Shown here piece by piece: positions 54,466-64,000 of a stretch of 64,000 nucleotides of DNA (its first letter is position 1; each line of letters starts with the position of its first letter). Below the pieces are notes generated by a model that ran no database searches, was not told the origin of the DNA, and saw only the letters and a program-made list of their open reading frames with translations. Origin of the DNA: Paraoerskovia sediminicola (GTDB taxonomy: Bacteria; Actinomycetota; Actinomycetes; Actinomycetales; Cellulomonadaceae); the NCBI RefSeq assembly GCF_030296575.1, contig NZ_AP027729.1, positions 124,001 through 188,000 of the forward strand, in the 5' to 3' direction. A program made the position numbers and the translations under genes.

Positions 54466-55706
54466 GCTCGACCACCCTCACGCCGTCCCGGGCGACCGCG
54501 GCCCGACGCACCGCCCCGGCGGTCCTCACGGTCGCGGGCCTGCTGCTCGCGGTCACGGCCTGCACCCCGAACGACGCCCCGGCGGCAGCCGGCGGCGACG
54601 GAGCCTCCGGGAGCACGACGCTCGAGGTCAGCTCGACGGCCGACGCCTGCGACGTGTCGGCCGCCGAGGCGCCCTCGGGCCACGTGATCTTCGAGGTCAC
54701 GAACGACGGCGACCAGGTCACGGAGTTCTACCTGCTCGCCGAGGACGGCCTGCGCATCGTCTCCGAGGTCGAGAACATCGGCCCGGGCATCACCCGCGAC
54801 CTCGTGCTGACCGCGAAGCCCGGCTCGTACCAGACCTCGTGCAAGCCCGGGATGGTCGGCGACGGGATCCGCGCGGACTTCACCGTGACGGACTCCGGCG
54901 CGGACGTCGCGCCGACCGGTGAGCTCGCCGAGCAGGTCGATGCGGCGGTCACGAACTACGTCGCGTACATCAAGGACCAGACGGAGCAGCTCCTCGCGGG
55001 GACGCAGGAGTTCGTCGACGCCTACGTCGCCGAGGACGACGACGCCGCGCGCGAGCTGTACGCGCCGGTGCGCGTCCACTGGGAGCGCATCGAGCCCGTG
55101 GCCGAGTCCTTCGGCGACCTCGACCCGATGATGGACCTGCGCGAGGCGGACCTCGAGGAGGGCCAAGAGTGGACGGGCTGGCACCTCCTGGAGAAGGACC
55201 TCTGGGCGCCCGACGCCGACGCGAACGGCGGCGAGGAGTACGTCGCCCTCACCGACGAGGAGCGCTCGGCCTACGCCGAGAAGCTCATGACCGACACGCA
55301 GGACCTCTACGACCGCACGCACGACGCGGCGTTCGCGGAGCAGATCGACGCCGCCACGATCGGCAACGGCGCGAAGGGCCTCCTCGACGAGGTCGCGACC
55401 GGGAAGGTCACCGGCGAGGAGGAGATCTGGTCGCACACCGACCTGTGGGACTTCCAGGCCAACGTGGACGGCGCCAAGGTCGCCTACGACGGGCTGCGGG
55501 ACGTCGTCCTCGCCAAGGACGAGGACCTCGCCGGCACGCTGGACGCGCGTTTCGAGGAGATCCAAGGACTGCTCGACGCCCAGAAGGACGGTGACGGGTT
55601 CGTGCTCTACACCGACCTCACCGACGACCAGGTGCGCGAGCTCTCGACCGCCGTCGACGCGCTCGGCGAGCCGCTGTCCCAGCTGACGGCCGCCGTCGTC
55701 CTCTGA
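54462..55706 (+). CDS. efeO: Iron-binding lipoprotein EfeO
   Basis: Delivers iron to EfeU; 414 residues. The signal peptide ends in lipobox AVTAC. A cupredoxin-like N-terminal domain (VIFEVTNDGDQVTEFYLL, and SYQTSCKPGM) precedes the M75 imelysin domain with VRVHWERIEPVAESFGDLDP (HxxE metal ligands) and EEGQEWTGWHLLEKDLW. Both domains are complete, so this is the long EfeO form. Coupled to efeU by ATGA overlap. Confidence 0.93.
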   Translation: MSSTTLTPSRATAARRTAPAVLTVAGLLLAVTACTPNDAPAAAGGDGASGSTTLEVSSTADACDVSAAEAPSGHVIFEVTNDGDQVTEFYLLAEDGLRIVSEVENIGPGITRDLVLTAKPGSYQTSCKPGMVGDGIRADFTVTDSGADVAPTGELAEQVDAAVTNYVAYIKDQTEQLLAGTQEFVDAYVAEDDDAARELYAPVRVHWERIEPVAESFGDLDPMMDLREADLEEGQEWTGWHLLEKDLWAPDADANGGEEYVALTDEERSAYAEKLMTDTQDLYDRTHDAAFAEQIDAATIGNGAKGLLDEVATGKVTGEEEIWSHTDLWDFQANVDGAKVAYDGLRDVVLAKDEDLAGTLDARFEEIQGLLDAQKDGDGFVLYTDLTDDQVRELSTAVDALGEPLSQLTAAVVL

Positions 55707-55716
55707 GGGACCACCG

Positions 55717-57125
55717 ATGACCGACGCACCCGCGGGAGGGGCAGGGGCGGCCTCGCAGCCCGCCCCGCCCCCTGACGACGACGCGCAGGGCGCCCAGGGC
55801 TCCCGTGGCGCGCGCTCACCCCGCGCCTTCTCCCGCCGAGCGCTGCTCGGCGGGATGGCGGGGGCGCTCGGGGCGGGGGTCGCCGCGGGGTTCGTCAGCG
55901 GCACCACGGTCGCGAACGCCTCCCCGGCCCGGTCCCCGGCGCGACCGGCGCCGGGGACGGGGCGACGTACCCCTTCACGGGGGCGCACCAGTCGGGCATC
56001 GTCACCCCCGTCCAGGACCGGCTGCACTTCGCCGCGTTCGACGTCACGACGTCGGACCGTGACGAGCTGATCGGCCTGCTGCGGGAGTGGACGTTCGCCG
56101 CGGACAGGATGACGCAGGGCCTCCCGGCCGGGGAGTACGGCGCCGACTCGGGGCCGTACGACGCACCGCCGGACGACACGGGCGAGGCCCAGGAGCTCTC
56201 GGCCTCGGGGCTGACCATCACCTTCGGGTTCGGCCCGAGCCTGTTCACCGACGCGAACGGCGACGACCGCTTCGGGCTGGCGGGCCGCCGTCCGGCGCTG
56301 CTCGAGGACCTCCCCCACTTCCCGGCGGACATGCTGGAGGACGCCAGGACGGGCGGGGACCTCGCCGTCCAGGCCTGCGCGGACGACCCTCAGGTCGCCG
56401 TCCACGCGATCCGCAACCTGTCGCGGATCGCGTTCGGACGGGCGGCCGTGCGGTGGAGCCAGCTCGGGTACGGGCGCACGTCGACCACGTCGACCAGCCA
56501 GACGACGCCCCGGAACCTGTTCGGCTTCAAGGACGGCACCGCGAACCTCAAGGCCGAGGAGCCGGAGGCCGTCGACGACCACGTCTGGGTCGACGCGGCC
56601 GACGACGCGGGCGCCTCCTGGCTCGCCGGCGGCTCGTACCTCGTCGCGCGGCGCATCCGGATGACCATCGAGACCTGGGACCGCTCGTCGCTGCGCGAGC
56701 AGGAGGCGATCGTCGGGCGCACCAAGGGCGCCGGGGCGCCGCTGTCGGGCGGGGACGAGTTCACCGAGCCGGATTTCGAGGCGACCGGTCGCGACGACGT
56801 CCCGCTCATCGACCCGTCGTCGCACGTCGCGCTGGCGCACCCGTCGGCCAACGGCGGGGCCCGCATGCTCCGGCGCGGGTACAACTACACGGACGGCTCC
56901 GACGGGCTCGGCAGGCTCGACGCAGGCCTGTTCTTCATCGCCTACGTCCGCGACCCGGCGACGCAGTACATCCCCATGCAGAACAGCCTGTCGCGCAACG
57001 ACACGATGATGGAGTACCTGCGCCACACCGGGTCCGGCCTGTGGGCCGTCCCCCGCGGCGTGCCGGACGGCGCGTCCCTGGGCGGCGCCGACGGCGCCTT
57101 CGTGGGGCAGCAGCTCTTCGCCTGA
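55717..57125 (+). CDS. efeB: Dye-decolorizing peroxidase EfeB, Tat-exported (frameshifted in this sequence)
   Basis: Heme peroxidase that oxidises ferrous iron or releases heme iron for EfeUO. The restored product is 469 residues. The Tat signal FSRRALLGGMAGALGAGVAAG follows a 35-residue Pro/Gly-rich start. The DyP core includes TYPFTGAHQSGIVTPVQD, the GxxDG motif in NLFGFKDGTAN, and RRGYNYTDGSDGLGRLDAGL. One base is missing between 55934 and 55955, either in the C4 run or the G4 run. ATG with only 10 nt after the efeO stop. Confidence 0.9.
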
Positions 57126-57207
57126 CCTGCGCTCACCGGACCCGATCCCCGTGCCTCCGGGAGAGCGGGGTCGGCATGCTCTCGAGCGCCGCAGCTCTCC
57201 TGCGGTC

Positions 57208-58628
57208 TCAGGCTATGCGGTGGTGCAGCATCCGTGCGACCTCGGCGATCGAGCCGCTGAGCGACGGGTAGATGGTGAACGCCTCGGCGACGTCGTCGAC
57301 CGTGAGCCGGTGCGAGACCGCGAGCGTGATCGGGAAGATCAGCTCGCTCGCCCGCGGCGCCACGACGACCCCGCCGTAGACCACCCCCGCGTCCGGGTGC
57401 GCGAACAGCTTCACGAACCCGTCCTGCATGCCCATCATCTTCGCGCGGGGGTTCCGTGCGAGCGGCAGCATCGCGGACACGTACTTGACCCCGGCTTCCT
57501 CGAGGCCGGCCTCCGAGTAGCCGACCGTGGCGATCTCGGGTGCCGTGAAGATGTTCGCGGCCACCGTCCGCAGGCGGATCGGGCTCACCGCGTCGCCCAG
57601 CGCGTGCGCCATCGCGACCCGGCCCTGCATCGCGGCCACCGAGGCCAGCGGGAGCACGCCGGTGCAGTCCCCCGCCGCGTACACGCCGCGCGCGGTCGTC
57701 CTGGAGACCTTGTCGACGCGCACGTGGCCCCGCTCGGTGAGCTCGACGCCGGCCTCCTCGAGGCCGATCCCCACCGTCGAGGGAACGGAGCCGACGGCGA
57801 GCAGGACGTGCGAGCCCTCGAGGACGCGACCGTCGGCGAGGGTCACCTCCACACCTGTCTCGGTCCGTCGGGCCGACTCGGCCCGGGACCGGGAGCACAC
57901 CGTCATCCCGCGGGTGCGGAACACGTTCTCGATGAGCTCGGCGGCGTCGGCGTCCTCGCCCGGGAGCACGCGGTCCCGGCTCGAGACGAGCGTCACCTGC
58001 GCACCGAGCGCGTGGTACGCCCCGGCGAACTCGGCCCCCGTCACGCCCGAGCCGACCACGATCAGGTGCTCAGGCAGCTCCGTGAGCGAGTAGAGCTGCG
58101 TCCAGCTCAGGATGCGCTCGCCGTCCGGGACGGCGTCGGGCAGCACGCGGGGCGTCGCACCGAGGGCGAGCAGCACGACGTGCGCGTCGAACCGCTCCTC
58201 GGAGCCGTCCGCGCTGCGCGCGACCACGTCGGTCGGGCCGTCCAGCCGGCCGTCCGCGATGACGACCCGAACACCCTCCCGCTCCAGCCGGCCGCGGATG
58301 TCCGCGGACTGCGCGGCCGCGAGCGCCCGGACCCGGGTGTTGACGACGTCGAGGTCGACGGACGCGTCCTTGCCCAGGGCCGCGGCGGCACCGGGCCGGA
58401 TCCCCAGGCCGGCCGCGAACTCGGCGTTGGTCATCCACTCCGCGGTGGCGATGAGGGTCTTCGAGGGGACGACGTCGGTGAGGACGGCGGCACCGCCGAG
58501 CCCGGCGCGCTCGATCACCGTGACGTCGGCGCCGAGGCGACGGGCCACCAGGGCCGCCTCGTACCCGCCGGGACCTCCCCGAGGACGACGACGCGGCTGG
58601 ACAGCATGGGAGGGGTGTCGATGCTCAC
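57208..58628 (-). CDS. LpdA-type flavoprotein, NAD(P)H-quinone dehydrogenase (frameshifted in this sequence)
   Basis: A restored 473-residue flavoprotein: VVVLGGGPGGYEAALVARRLG (FAD), GLGGAAVLTDVVPSKTLI, LIVVGSGVTGAEFAGAYHALG (NAD), YAAGDCTGVLPLAS and MARMLHH-like VARMLHHRIA. The disulfide CxxxxC of dihydrolipoyl dehydrogenase is replaced by AAVLTDV, as in M. tuberculosis LpdA (Rv3303c), which reduces quinones instead. One base is missing in the C4 run 58577-58580. GTG with CAGAAT 6 nt before it. Confidence 0.88.
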
Positions 58629-58634
58629 GGGGCC

Positions 58635-58730
58635 ATTCTGACGGTCCGCGGGCCGCAGAGCACATCCGCCGACCTGTGGCGGCTCACGGACCGCCCGGAG
58701 GGAGCGGACCGGGCCGTTAGGGAATAGCGT
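58635..58730. promoter_or_regulatory. Divergent leaderless promoters, lpdA-type gene / purine phosphorylase
   Basis: CAGAAT (58635-58640, minus) is 6 nt before the flavoprotein GTG, a weak match. TAGCGT (58725-58730, plus) is 7 nt before the ATG at 58738. Confidence 0.45.
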
Positions 58731-58737
58731 GGCAGCC

Positions 58738-59583
58738 ATGACGAACCACGTACCGGACGCACTCGACGACCCCACGACGGACCCGTTCGCCGTCGCCCGT
58801 GACGCGGCGGAGCACATCGCCGGTGCCACCGGGATCGACCACCACGACCTGGCTCTCGTCCTAGGGTCCGGCTGGGGCGCGGCGGCCGACCTCGTGGGCG
58901 AGACGGTCGCCGAGATCCCCACCCACGAGATCCCCGGGTTCACCCGACCCGCGGTGGCGGGGCACGGTTCGACGACCCGCTCGATCCGGATCGAGCGCCC
59001 GGACGGACAGGTGCGGCACGCGCTGGTCCTCGGGTCCCGGACCCACCTCTACGAGGGCCGCGGCGTGCGCCGCGTCGTCCACGGGGTCCGCACGGCCGCA
59101 GCGACCGGTGCGGGGTCCATCGTCCTCACGAACGGGTGCGGCGGCCTGCACCCGTCCTGGCGACCCGGGACCCCTGTCCTGATCAAGGACCACCTGAACC
59201 TCACCGCGACCTCGCCCCTGGAGGGCGCGACGTTCGTCGACCTGACCGACGTGTACAGCCCGCGGCTGCGCGAGCTCGCCCGGTCGGTGGACGACTCGCT
59301 CGCCGAGGGTGTGTACGCCCAGTTCCCCGGGCCCCACTACGAGACGCCCGCCGAGGTGCGCATGGCCGGGGTGCTCGGCGCCGACCTCGTCGGGATGTCC
59401 ACCACGCTCGAGGCCATCGCGGCGCGGCACTGCGGCCTCGACGTGCTCGGGATCTCGCTGGTGACGAACCTCGCGGCCGGGATCGGGGTCCACGCCCTCT
59501 CGCACGAGGAGGTCATCGAGGCGGGTCGCGAGGCCGGACCACGGATCAGCGCGCTGCTGGCCTCGATCGTGGGGAGGATCTGA
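58738..59583 (+). CDS. Purine-nucleoside phosphorylase (trimeric type)
   Basis: Splits purine (deoxy)ribonucleosides with phosphate into base and pentose-1-phosphate. The 281-residue product has LVLGSGWGAAADL (phosphate loop), PGFTRPAVAGHG, VLTNGCGGLHPSWRPGT, GVYAQFPGPHYETPAEVRM and VGMSTTLEAIAARHCGLDVLGISLVTNLAAGI, the class I low-molecular-mass family. ATG at 58738 is chosen over an in-frame ATG 9 nt upstream for the TAGCGT at leaderless spacing. The mutase follows after 1 nt. Confidence 0.94.
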   Translation: MTNHVPDALDDPTTDPFAVARDAAEHIAGATGIDHHDLALVLGSGWGAAADLVGETVAEIPTHEIPGFTRPAVAGHGSTTRSIRIERPDGQVRHALVLGSRTHLYEGRGVRRVVHGVRTAAATGAGSIVLTNGCGGLHPSWRPGTPVLIKDHLNLTATSPLEGATFVDLTDVYSPRLRELARSVDDSLAEGVYAQFPGPHYETPAEVRMAGVLGADLVGMSTTLEAIAARHCGLDVLGISLVTNLAAGIGVHALSHEEVIEAGREAGPRISALLASIVGRI

Positions 59584-59584
59584 G

Positions 59585-61398
59585 ATGAACCCGGAGACGA
59601 GCGACGAGGACGTCCCGTTCCGTCCCGGCTACTGGCCGGGCTCCGACGTGGACGAGCTGCTCGAGCGCGCCGAGGCGTGGTCGGCGGCCGACCCCGACCC
59701 CGACGACCAGAACGCCCTGCTCGCGCTGGTGGCGCGGGTGCGGGACACGGAGCCCCGGCGGCGCGACATCCGGCGTGCGGCGCTGGACGAGCTCCGCGAC
59801 CGGTTCTCGGGCACGCTCGCGTTCGGCACCGCGGGTCTGCGCGGGCGCATGGCCGCCGGACCGAACCGGATGAACCGGGCGGTGGTGATCAGGGCCGCGG
59901 CCGGGCTCGGTGCGTACCTGCTCGAGACCGTCGACACGACCGACCGACCCGCACGGGTCACCGTCGGCTTCGACGCGCGCCACCACTCGCGCACGTTCGC
60001 CCTCGACACCGCCGCGGTCCTCACGGCCGCGGGGCTCGAGGTGCACGTGCTGCCGCGCGCCCTCCCGACCCCGGTCCTCGCCTTCAGCGTGCAGCACCTG
60101 GACGCCGACGCCGGCGTCATGGTCACGGCGAGCCACAACCCGCCCGCCGACAACGGGTACAAGGTGTACCTCGGTGGCCGTGCCGTCGAGGCGAGCGGTC
60201 GCGGCGCGCAGATCGTCCCGCCCCACGACACGGGGATCGCCGGTCACATCGACGCCGCCCCGGTCGCGGCCGAGGTGCCGCGCGCCGGGTCCGGGTGGAC
60301 CGTCCTGGGCGACGACGTCGTCCGCGCCTACCTCGACGCCGTCGGCCGCTGGTCGGACGGCGCCCCGCGCCGCCTGCGCATCGTCACCACCGCGCTGCAC
60401 GGGGTCGGGGACGCGCTGACGTCCGCCGCGCTCCGCGAGGCGGGGTTCACCGACGTCGTCCCGGTCGAGGAGCAGCAGCATCCCGACCCGGAGTTCAGCA
60501 CCGTGTCGTTCCCCAACCCCGAGGAGCCGGGCGCGATCGACCTGTCCCTCGCCCTCGCCCAGGACACCGGTGCCGACCTGGTGATCGCCAACGACCCCGA
60601 CGCCGACCGGTGCGCGGTCGCGGTGCTCGACCGCGGCACCGGCACGTACCAGGGCGCCGAGACGGCCCGGAGCAACGGCTGGCGCATGCTCCACGGCGAC
60701 GAGGTCGGCGCACTCCTCGGTGAGGAGATGGCGTCGCGCGCGGCGCCCGGGTCGGTCCTCGCGAGCTCGGTGGTCTCGTCGCGGCTGCTCTCCCGGATCG
60801 CTGCGGCCCACGGCCTCACCCACCGGACGACCCTCACGGGGTTCAAGTGGATCTCGCGCGTCGAGGGGCTGGCCTTCGGGTACGAGGAGGCGCTCGGCTA
60901 CTGCGTCGACCCGGCCGTGGTCCGGGACAAGGACGGGATCAGCGCCGGGCTCGTCGTGGCGCAGGTCGCGAACCGGCTGGCCGCCGCCGGCAGCTCGATC
61001 CCCGACGCGCTCGACGACCTGGCCCGGACGCACGGCCTGTACCTGACCGACCAGGTCTCCGCCCGGTTCACGGACCTCACCCAGATCGGCTCGACGATGG
61101 AGGGCCTGCGGGGGCGCCCCCGACGGCCCTCGCCGGCTCGGCGGTCACGACCACCGTCGACCTCTCGGACGGGTACGACGGGCTCCCGCCCACCGACGGG
61201 ATCCTGCTGCTCACCGAGGACGACGACCGGGTCATCGTGCGCCCCAGCGGGACCGAGCCCAAGGTCAAGTGCTACCTCGAGGTCGTGCTGCCCGTCGCAC
61301 CGGACGCGTCGCACGACCAGGTCGGTGCCGCGAGGTCCCAGGCCAGGGCGCGGCTCGACCGGCTCGCCGTCGACGTCCGCAGCACCCTGGGCCTCTGA
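59585..61398 (+). CDS. Phospho-sugar mutase (phosphopentomutase/phosphomannomutase type; frameshifted in this sequence)
   Basis: A restored 604-residue alpha-D-phosphohexomutase. LAFGTAGLRGRMAAGPNRMN, VMVTASHNPPADNGYKVYLG (phosphoserine loop), VIANDPDADRCAVAV (metal loop), LTGFKWISRVEG and RPSGTEPKVKCYLEVV (phosphate loop) are all present. One base is missing in the G5 run 61110-61114. Pairing with purine phosphorylase and deoC suggests it makes pentose-5-phosphates as its PmmB/phosphopentomutase relatives do. GGGGAGGA precedes the ATG. Confidence 0.9.
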
Positions 61399-61405
61399 CG
61401 TCCGG

Positions 61406-62305
61406 TCAGGCTCCGGCCAGCACCTTCGCCTCGTCCTGCTCGACACCAGCGGCCCAGTCGCGCTTCTCGGCGCGCCAGGCCTCGTCGTCCCGCCCGAGGC
61501 GCCAGTACCCCGACGCGGAGAGCGACGCCGGGCCCACCCCGGCGGCGCGCAGCGCCCGGCGCACGATCCGGACCGACCCGGCCTCGCCGTGGAGGAACAC
61601 CTGGGGGTCCCCTCCGTGCTCGCTGCGGAGCGCGTCCAGGTCGAGGGCGTCGACGGCAGCCACGAGCGCGTCCCCGGTCGGCTCGGCCGGGCGCTCGTCG
61701 CGGCGGACCCACCGCAGGTCGAGGTGGCCCGGCGACGTGAACGGGATCTCGTCGCCCGCCGACCCGACCTCGACGAGCGCGACGACCGGCGTCCCGGGTG
61801 CCACGGCCTCTGCTGCGGCCGCGATCGCGGGCAGCGCTGTCTCGTCGCCGATCAGCAGGTGCCAGTCGGCTGCGGGGTCGGGCGCGTAGCCGCCGCCCGG
61901 TCCTCGCACCAGCACCCGGTCGCCCACCTCGGCGCGCGCGGCCCACGGCCCCGCGATCCCCTGGTCGCCGTGCACGACGAAGTCGACCGCCATCTGCGAG
62001 CGCGCGACGTCCCAGGCGCGGATCGTGTAGGTCCGCATCGGCGGGCGCTCCGCGTCGCCGTGCTCGGGGAAGAGGAGCTTCACGTAACGATCGGTGTACG
62101 GCCCCGGGTCCAGCGCCTCCAGATCCGGTCCGCCGAGCACGAGCCGGACCATCGACGGGGTCAGGCGCTCCCGGGAGACCACGATCGCCTCCTTGGGCGG
62201 AGCGGTCGACCGTCGTGCCTGCACGGCGAGCCCGGCGGTCGGGCCGGCCTGACCACCGGCGGGCGCGTTCGAGGGGTCTGACGACGGATCGGACGATGCG
62301 AGCAC
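61406..62305 (-). CDS. Siderophore-interacting protein (flavin reductase)
   Basis: FAD-dependent enzyme that releases iron from siderophores by reducing ferric to ferrous. The 299-residue product has PSMVRLVLGG and YTDRYVKLLFPEHG (FAD-binding), PPMRTYTIRAWD, MAVDFVVHGDQGIAGPWA and the NAD-domain LIGDETALPAIAAAAEA. ASGYWRLGRDDEAWRAEKRDW near the end is the SIP signature. GTG with GGAGGT 5 nt before. An iron box lies 25 nt upstream. Confidence 0.92.
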   Translation of the reverse strand: MLASSDPSSDPSNAPAGGQAGPTAGLAVQARRSTAPPKEAIVVSRERLTPSMVRLVLGGPDLEALDPGPYTDRYVKLLFPEHGDAERPPMRTYTIRAWDVARSQMAVDFVVHGDQGIAGPWAARAEVGDRVLVRGPGGGYAPDPAADWHLLIGDETALPAIAAAAEAVAPGTPVVALVEVGSAGDEIPFTSPGHLDLRWVRRDERPAEPTGDALVAAVDALDLDALRSEHGGDPQVFLHGEAGSVRIVRRALRAAGVGPASLSASGYWRLGRDDEAWRAEKRDWAAGVEQDEAKVLAGA

Positions 62306-62329
62306 GCGGGACCTCCGGTTCGAGAGCAG

Positions 62330-62348
62330 TCAGGCTAGCCTAACCTGA
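62330..62348. promoter_or_regulatory. DtxR/IdeR-type iron box of the siderophore-interacting protein gene
   Basis: TCAGGCTAGCCTAACCTGA matches 15 of 19 positions of the DtxR/IdeR consensus and is a near-palindrome. It lies 25 bp before the GTG at 62305. Confidence 0.75.
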
Positions 62349-62364
62349 TCTCGGACCGCGGTCG

Positions 62365-63077
62365 TCAGTAGCCGCCGTCGGACGCCTCCGCAGGGGCCGC
62401 GCCGTCGAACCCGTCCAGCACCGCCGCCGTCCCCGACAGCCCGAGGCGGGTCGCACCGTGCTCGATCATCGCGAGCGCGTCGGCGAGCGTGCGCACCCCG
62501 CCCGAGGCCTTGACCCCGAGGCGTCCGCCGACCGTCTCCGCCATGATCGACACGGCGTGCGTCGACGCCCCACCGGCCGGGTGGAACCCGGTCGACGTCT
62601 TCACGAAGTCCGCGCCGGCGGACTCGGCCGCCCGGCACGCCTCGATGATCCCGTGGTCCGTGAGCGCTGCCGACTCGATGATCACCTTCAGCACCCGGTC
62701 ACCGGGGACCGAGGCCCGCACCGCCGCGATGTCGGCCTGGACGTACTCCCACTCCCCGCGCGCGCCGCGCCGAGGTCGATCACCATGTCGACCTCGTCCG
62801 CACCGTCACGGATCGAGCGCGCGGCCTCGGCCGCCTTGACGTCGCTGTGGTGCTTGCCCGACGGGAACCCGCACACGGTCGCGACGGCGAGACCCCGGTC
62901 GCGGGTCGCCGCCGCATCGAGCGGGAGCATCGACGGGGACACGCAGACCGAGAACACGCCGAGGGCGACGCCCTCCTCCACGAGGGCGGCGACGTCGTCC
63001 GACGACGCCTCGGGCTTGAGCAGGGTGTGGTCGACGAACCGCGCGAGCGCGGCACGGTCGAGCGGTGCGGTGGTCAC
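62365..63077 (-). CDS. deoC: Deoxyribose-phosphate aldolase (frameshifted in this sequence)
   Basis: Cleaves 2-deoxyribose-5-phosphate to acetaldehyde and glyceraldehyde-3-phosphate. The restored 237-residue product has [60 protein letters not shown] and [16 protein letters not shown] with the Schiff-base Lys, and [10 protein letters not shown]. One base is missing in the C4 run 62754-62757. The GTG overlaps the add stop as GTGA and has AAGGAG 7 nt before it. Confidence 0.92.
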
Positions 63078-64000
63078 AGCTGTGCTCCTTCGATGGCCTG
63101 GTACCCGGGCAGGATCACGTCGTCCACGAGCGCCCGGCGCTCGTCGTGGTGGATGAACGCGCTCCACGCCGCCGTGATGGTGACGTCGGCGAGGTCGTCG
63201 ATGGTCCACCCGGCCTCGCGCACGAGGCGCGTCATCTCGTTGGTCATCGACGTCCGCGACATGAGGCGGTTGTCGGTGTTGAGCGTGACGGCGAAGTCGA
63301 GCTCCTTGAGCCGGGTGATCTGGTGCTCCGCGATCGTCGGCGCGACCCCGGTCTGCAGGTTCGAGCAGGGGCAGAGCTCGAGGGGGATCTGGTGGTCGCG
63401 GACCCAGTGCGCGAGGCTCCCGAGGGTCGCGACGCCGTCCGTGTGGTCGAGGTCGATGTCCTCGACGATCCGCGCACCGTGCCCGAGCCGGTCCGCCTGG
63501 CCCAGGTGGACCGCCTCCGCGATCGACTCGAGCCCGGCCGCCTCGCCGGCGTGGATCGTGACCGGGAAGTCCGCGTCCGCGAGATAGCGCCAGATCTCGG
63601 GGTGGCGGGACGGCGGGAACCCGTCCTCGGCGCCCGCGATGTCGAGCCCCACGACGCCCGCGTCCCGGTTGGCGACGGCGAGCTCGGCGATCTCCTGCCA
63701 CCGGTCCGCGTGCCGCATCGCCGTGACGATCTGACCGACGCGGATCACCCGGCCGCCGCTCGCCGCGAGCTCGATCCCCTCGACGATCCCGGCCTGCACG
63801 GCGTCCACCGTGTCCTGCAGGCCGAGACCGCCCCGCAGGTGCTGCTCGGGGGCCCAGCGCAGCTCCGCGTAGACGACGCCGTCGGCGGCCAGGTCGAGCA
63901 CGGCCTCTCGGGCGACCCGGTGCAGCGCGGCCGCCGTCTGCATGACGGCGATCGTGTGGTCGAAGGTCTCGAGGTAGCGGACCAGCGAGCCGGAGTCGGC
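63074..64000 (-). CDS. add: Adenosine deaminase, C-terminal part (runs off right edge)
   Basis: Deaminates adenosine and deoxyadenosine to (deoxy)inosine. The 308 visible residues begin inside the frame at the edge with [19 protein letters not shown], followed by [21 protein letters not shown] (zinc and catalytic residues), [27 protein letters not shown] and [11 protein letters not shown]. The N-terminal HxH zinc ligands are off the window. It is coupled to deoC by GTGA overlap. Confidence 0.95.
   Translation of the reverse strand, partial: ADSGSLVRYLETFDHTIAVMQTAAALHRVAREAVLDLAADGVVYAELRWAPEQHLRGGLGLQDTVDAVQAGIVEGIELAASGGRVIRVGQIVTAMRHADRWQEIAELAVANRDAGVVGLDIAGAEDGFPPSRHPEIWRYLADADFPVTIHAGEAAGLESIAEAVHLGQADRLGHGARIVEDIDLDHTDGVATLGSLAHWVRDHQIPLELCPCSNLQTGVAPTIAEHQITRLKELDFAVTLNTDNRLMSRTSMTNEMTRLVREAGWTIDDLADVTITAAWSAFIHHDERRALVDDVILPGYQAIEGAQL

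Overview
The window is high-GC (roughly 70-75% by eye), gene-dense DNA from an actinobacterium. It has a tmRNA with an actinobacterial-type tag, a prfB-ftsE-ftsX-smpB block, acyl-CoA carboxylase genes with an epsilon subunit, leaderless promoters and GTG starts throughout. Gene content and the GlcNAc-type transporter fit Micrococcales close to Cellulomonadaceae/Promicromonosporaceae; that placement is inference. I saw no rRNA, phage, insertion sequence or CRISPR array.

Layout. 1-8,000: an ATP-grasp protein cut by the left edge, a flavin oxidoreductase, trmB, tRNA-Lys, bcp, tRNA-Leu, trxA, a DUF4916/NUDIX-like protein, an ABC-F ATPase, DUF3054. 7,400-10,600: murI, a metallo-hydrolase, rph and rdgB as one operon. 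10,700-15,600: a 49-residue membrane peptide, clpS-DUF2017, pncB, DUF3039-helicase. 15,600-23,300: an amino-sugar module (binding protein, two permeases, ROK kinase, nagB) with a ROK repressor and a PfkB kinase. 23,400-31,000: DUF4349 lipoprotein, ssrA, DoxX protein, smpB, an M23 hydrolase, ftsX, ftsE, prfB. 31,000-36,200: a compact Tad pilus operon. 36,300-43,400: aminotransferase, LCP protein, Bcr/CflA exporter, SRAP protein, class III cyclase, birA. 43,500-53,200: accD operon, a glycosyltransferase, DUF885, maf, a biotinylated carboxylase alpha chain, NUDIX. 53,400-57,100: efeUOB iron uptake behind tandem DtxR/IdeR-type boxes. 57,200-64,000: LpdA-type flavoprotein, purine nucleoside phosphorylase, phosphosugar mutase, an iron-boxed siderophore-interacting protein, deoC, and adenosine deaminase cut by the right edge.

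Two window-wide patterns matter for use. First, 14 genes are split by 16 single-base deletions, nearly all in C/G runs and several in essential genes such as birA and the carboxylase alpha chain. Four more are inferred in two tad genes. I read these as sequencing errors and give the restored extents; every restored length is a whole number of codons. Second, about 20 genes have a TAnnnT hexamer 5-8 nt before the start codon and no Shine-Dalgarno site, the signature of leaderless mRNAs.

The genes form recognisable pathways: translation quality control (ssrA, smpB, prfB), septal wall hydrolysis (FtsEX with an M23 enzyme), lipid precursor carboxylation (BirA with the carboxylase subunits), iron acquisition (EfeUOB and the siderophore-interacting protein), and nucleoside salvage (phosphorylase, mutase, DeoC, Add).
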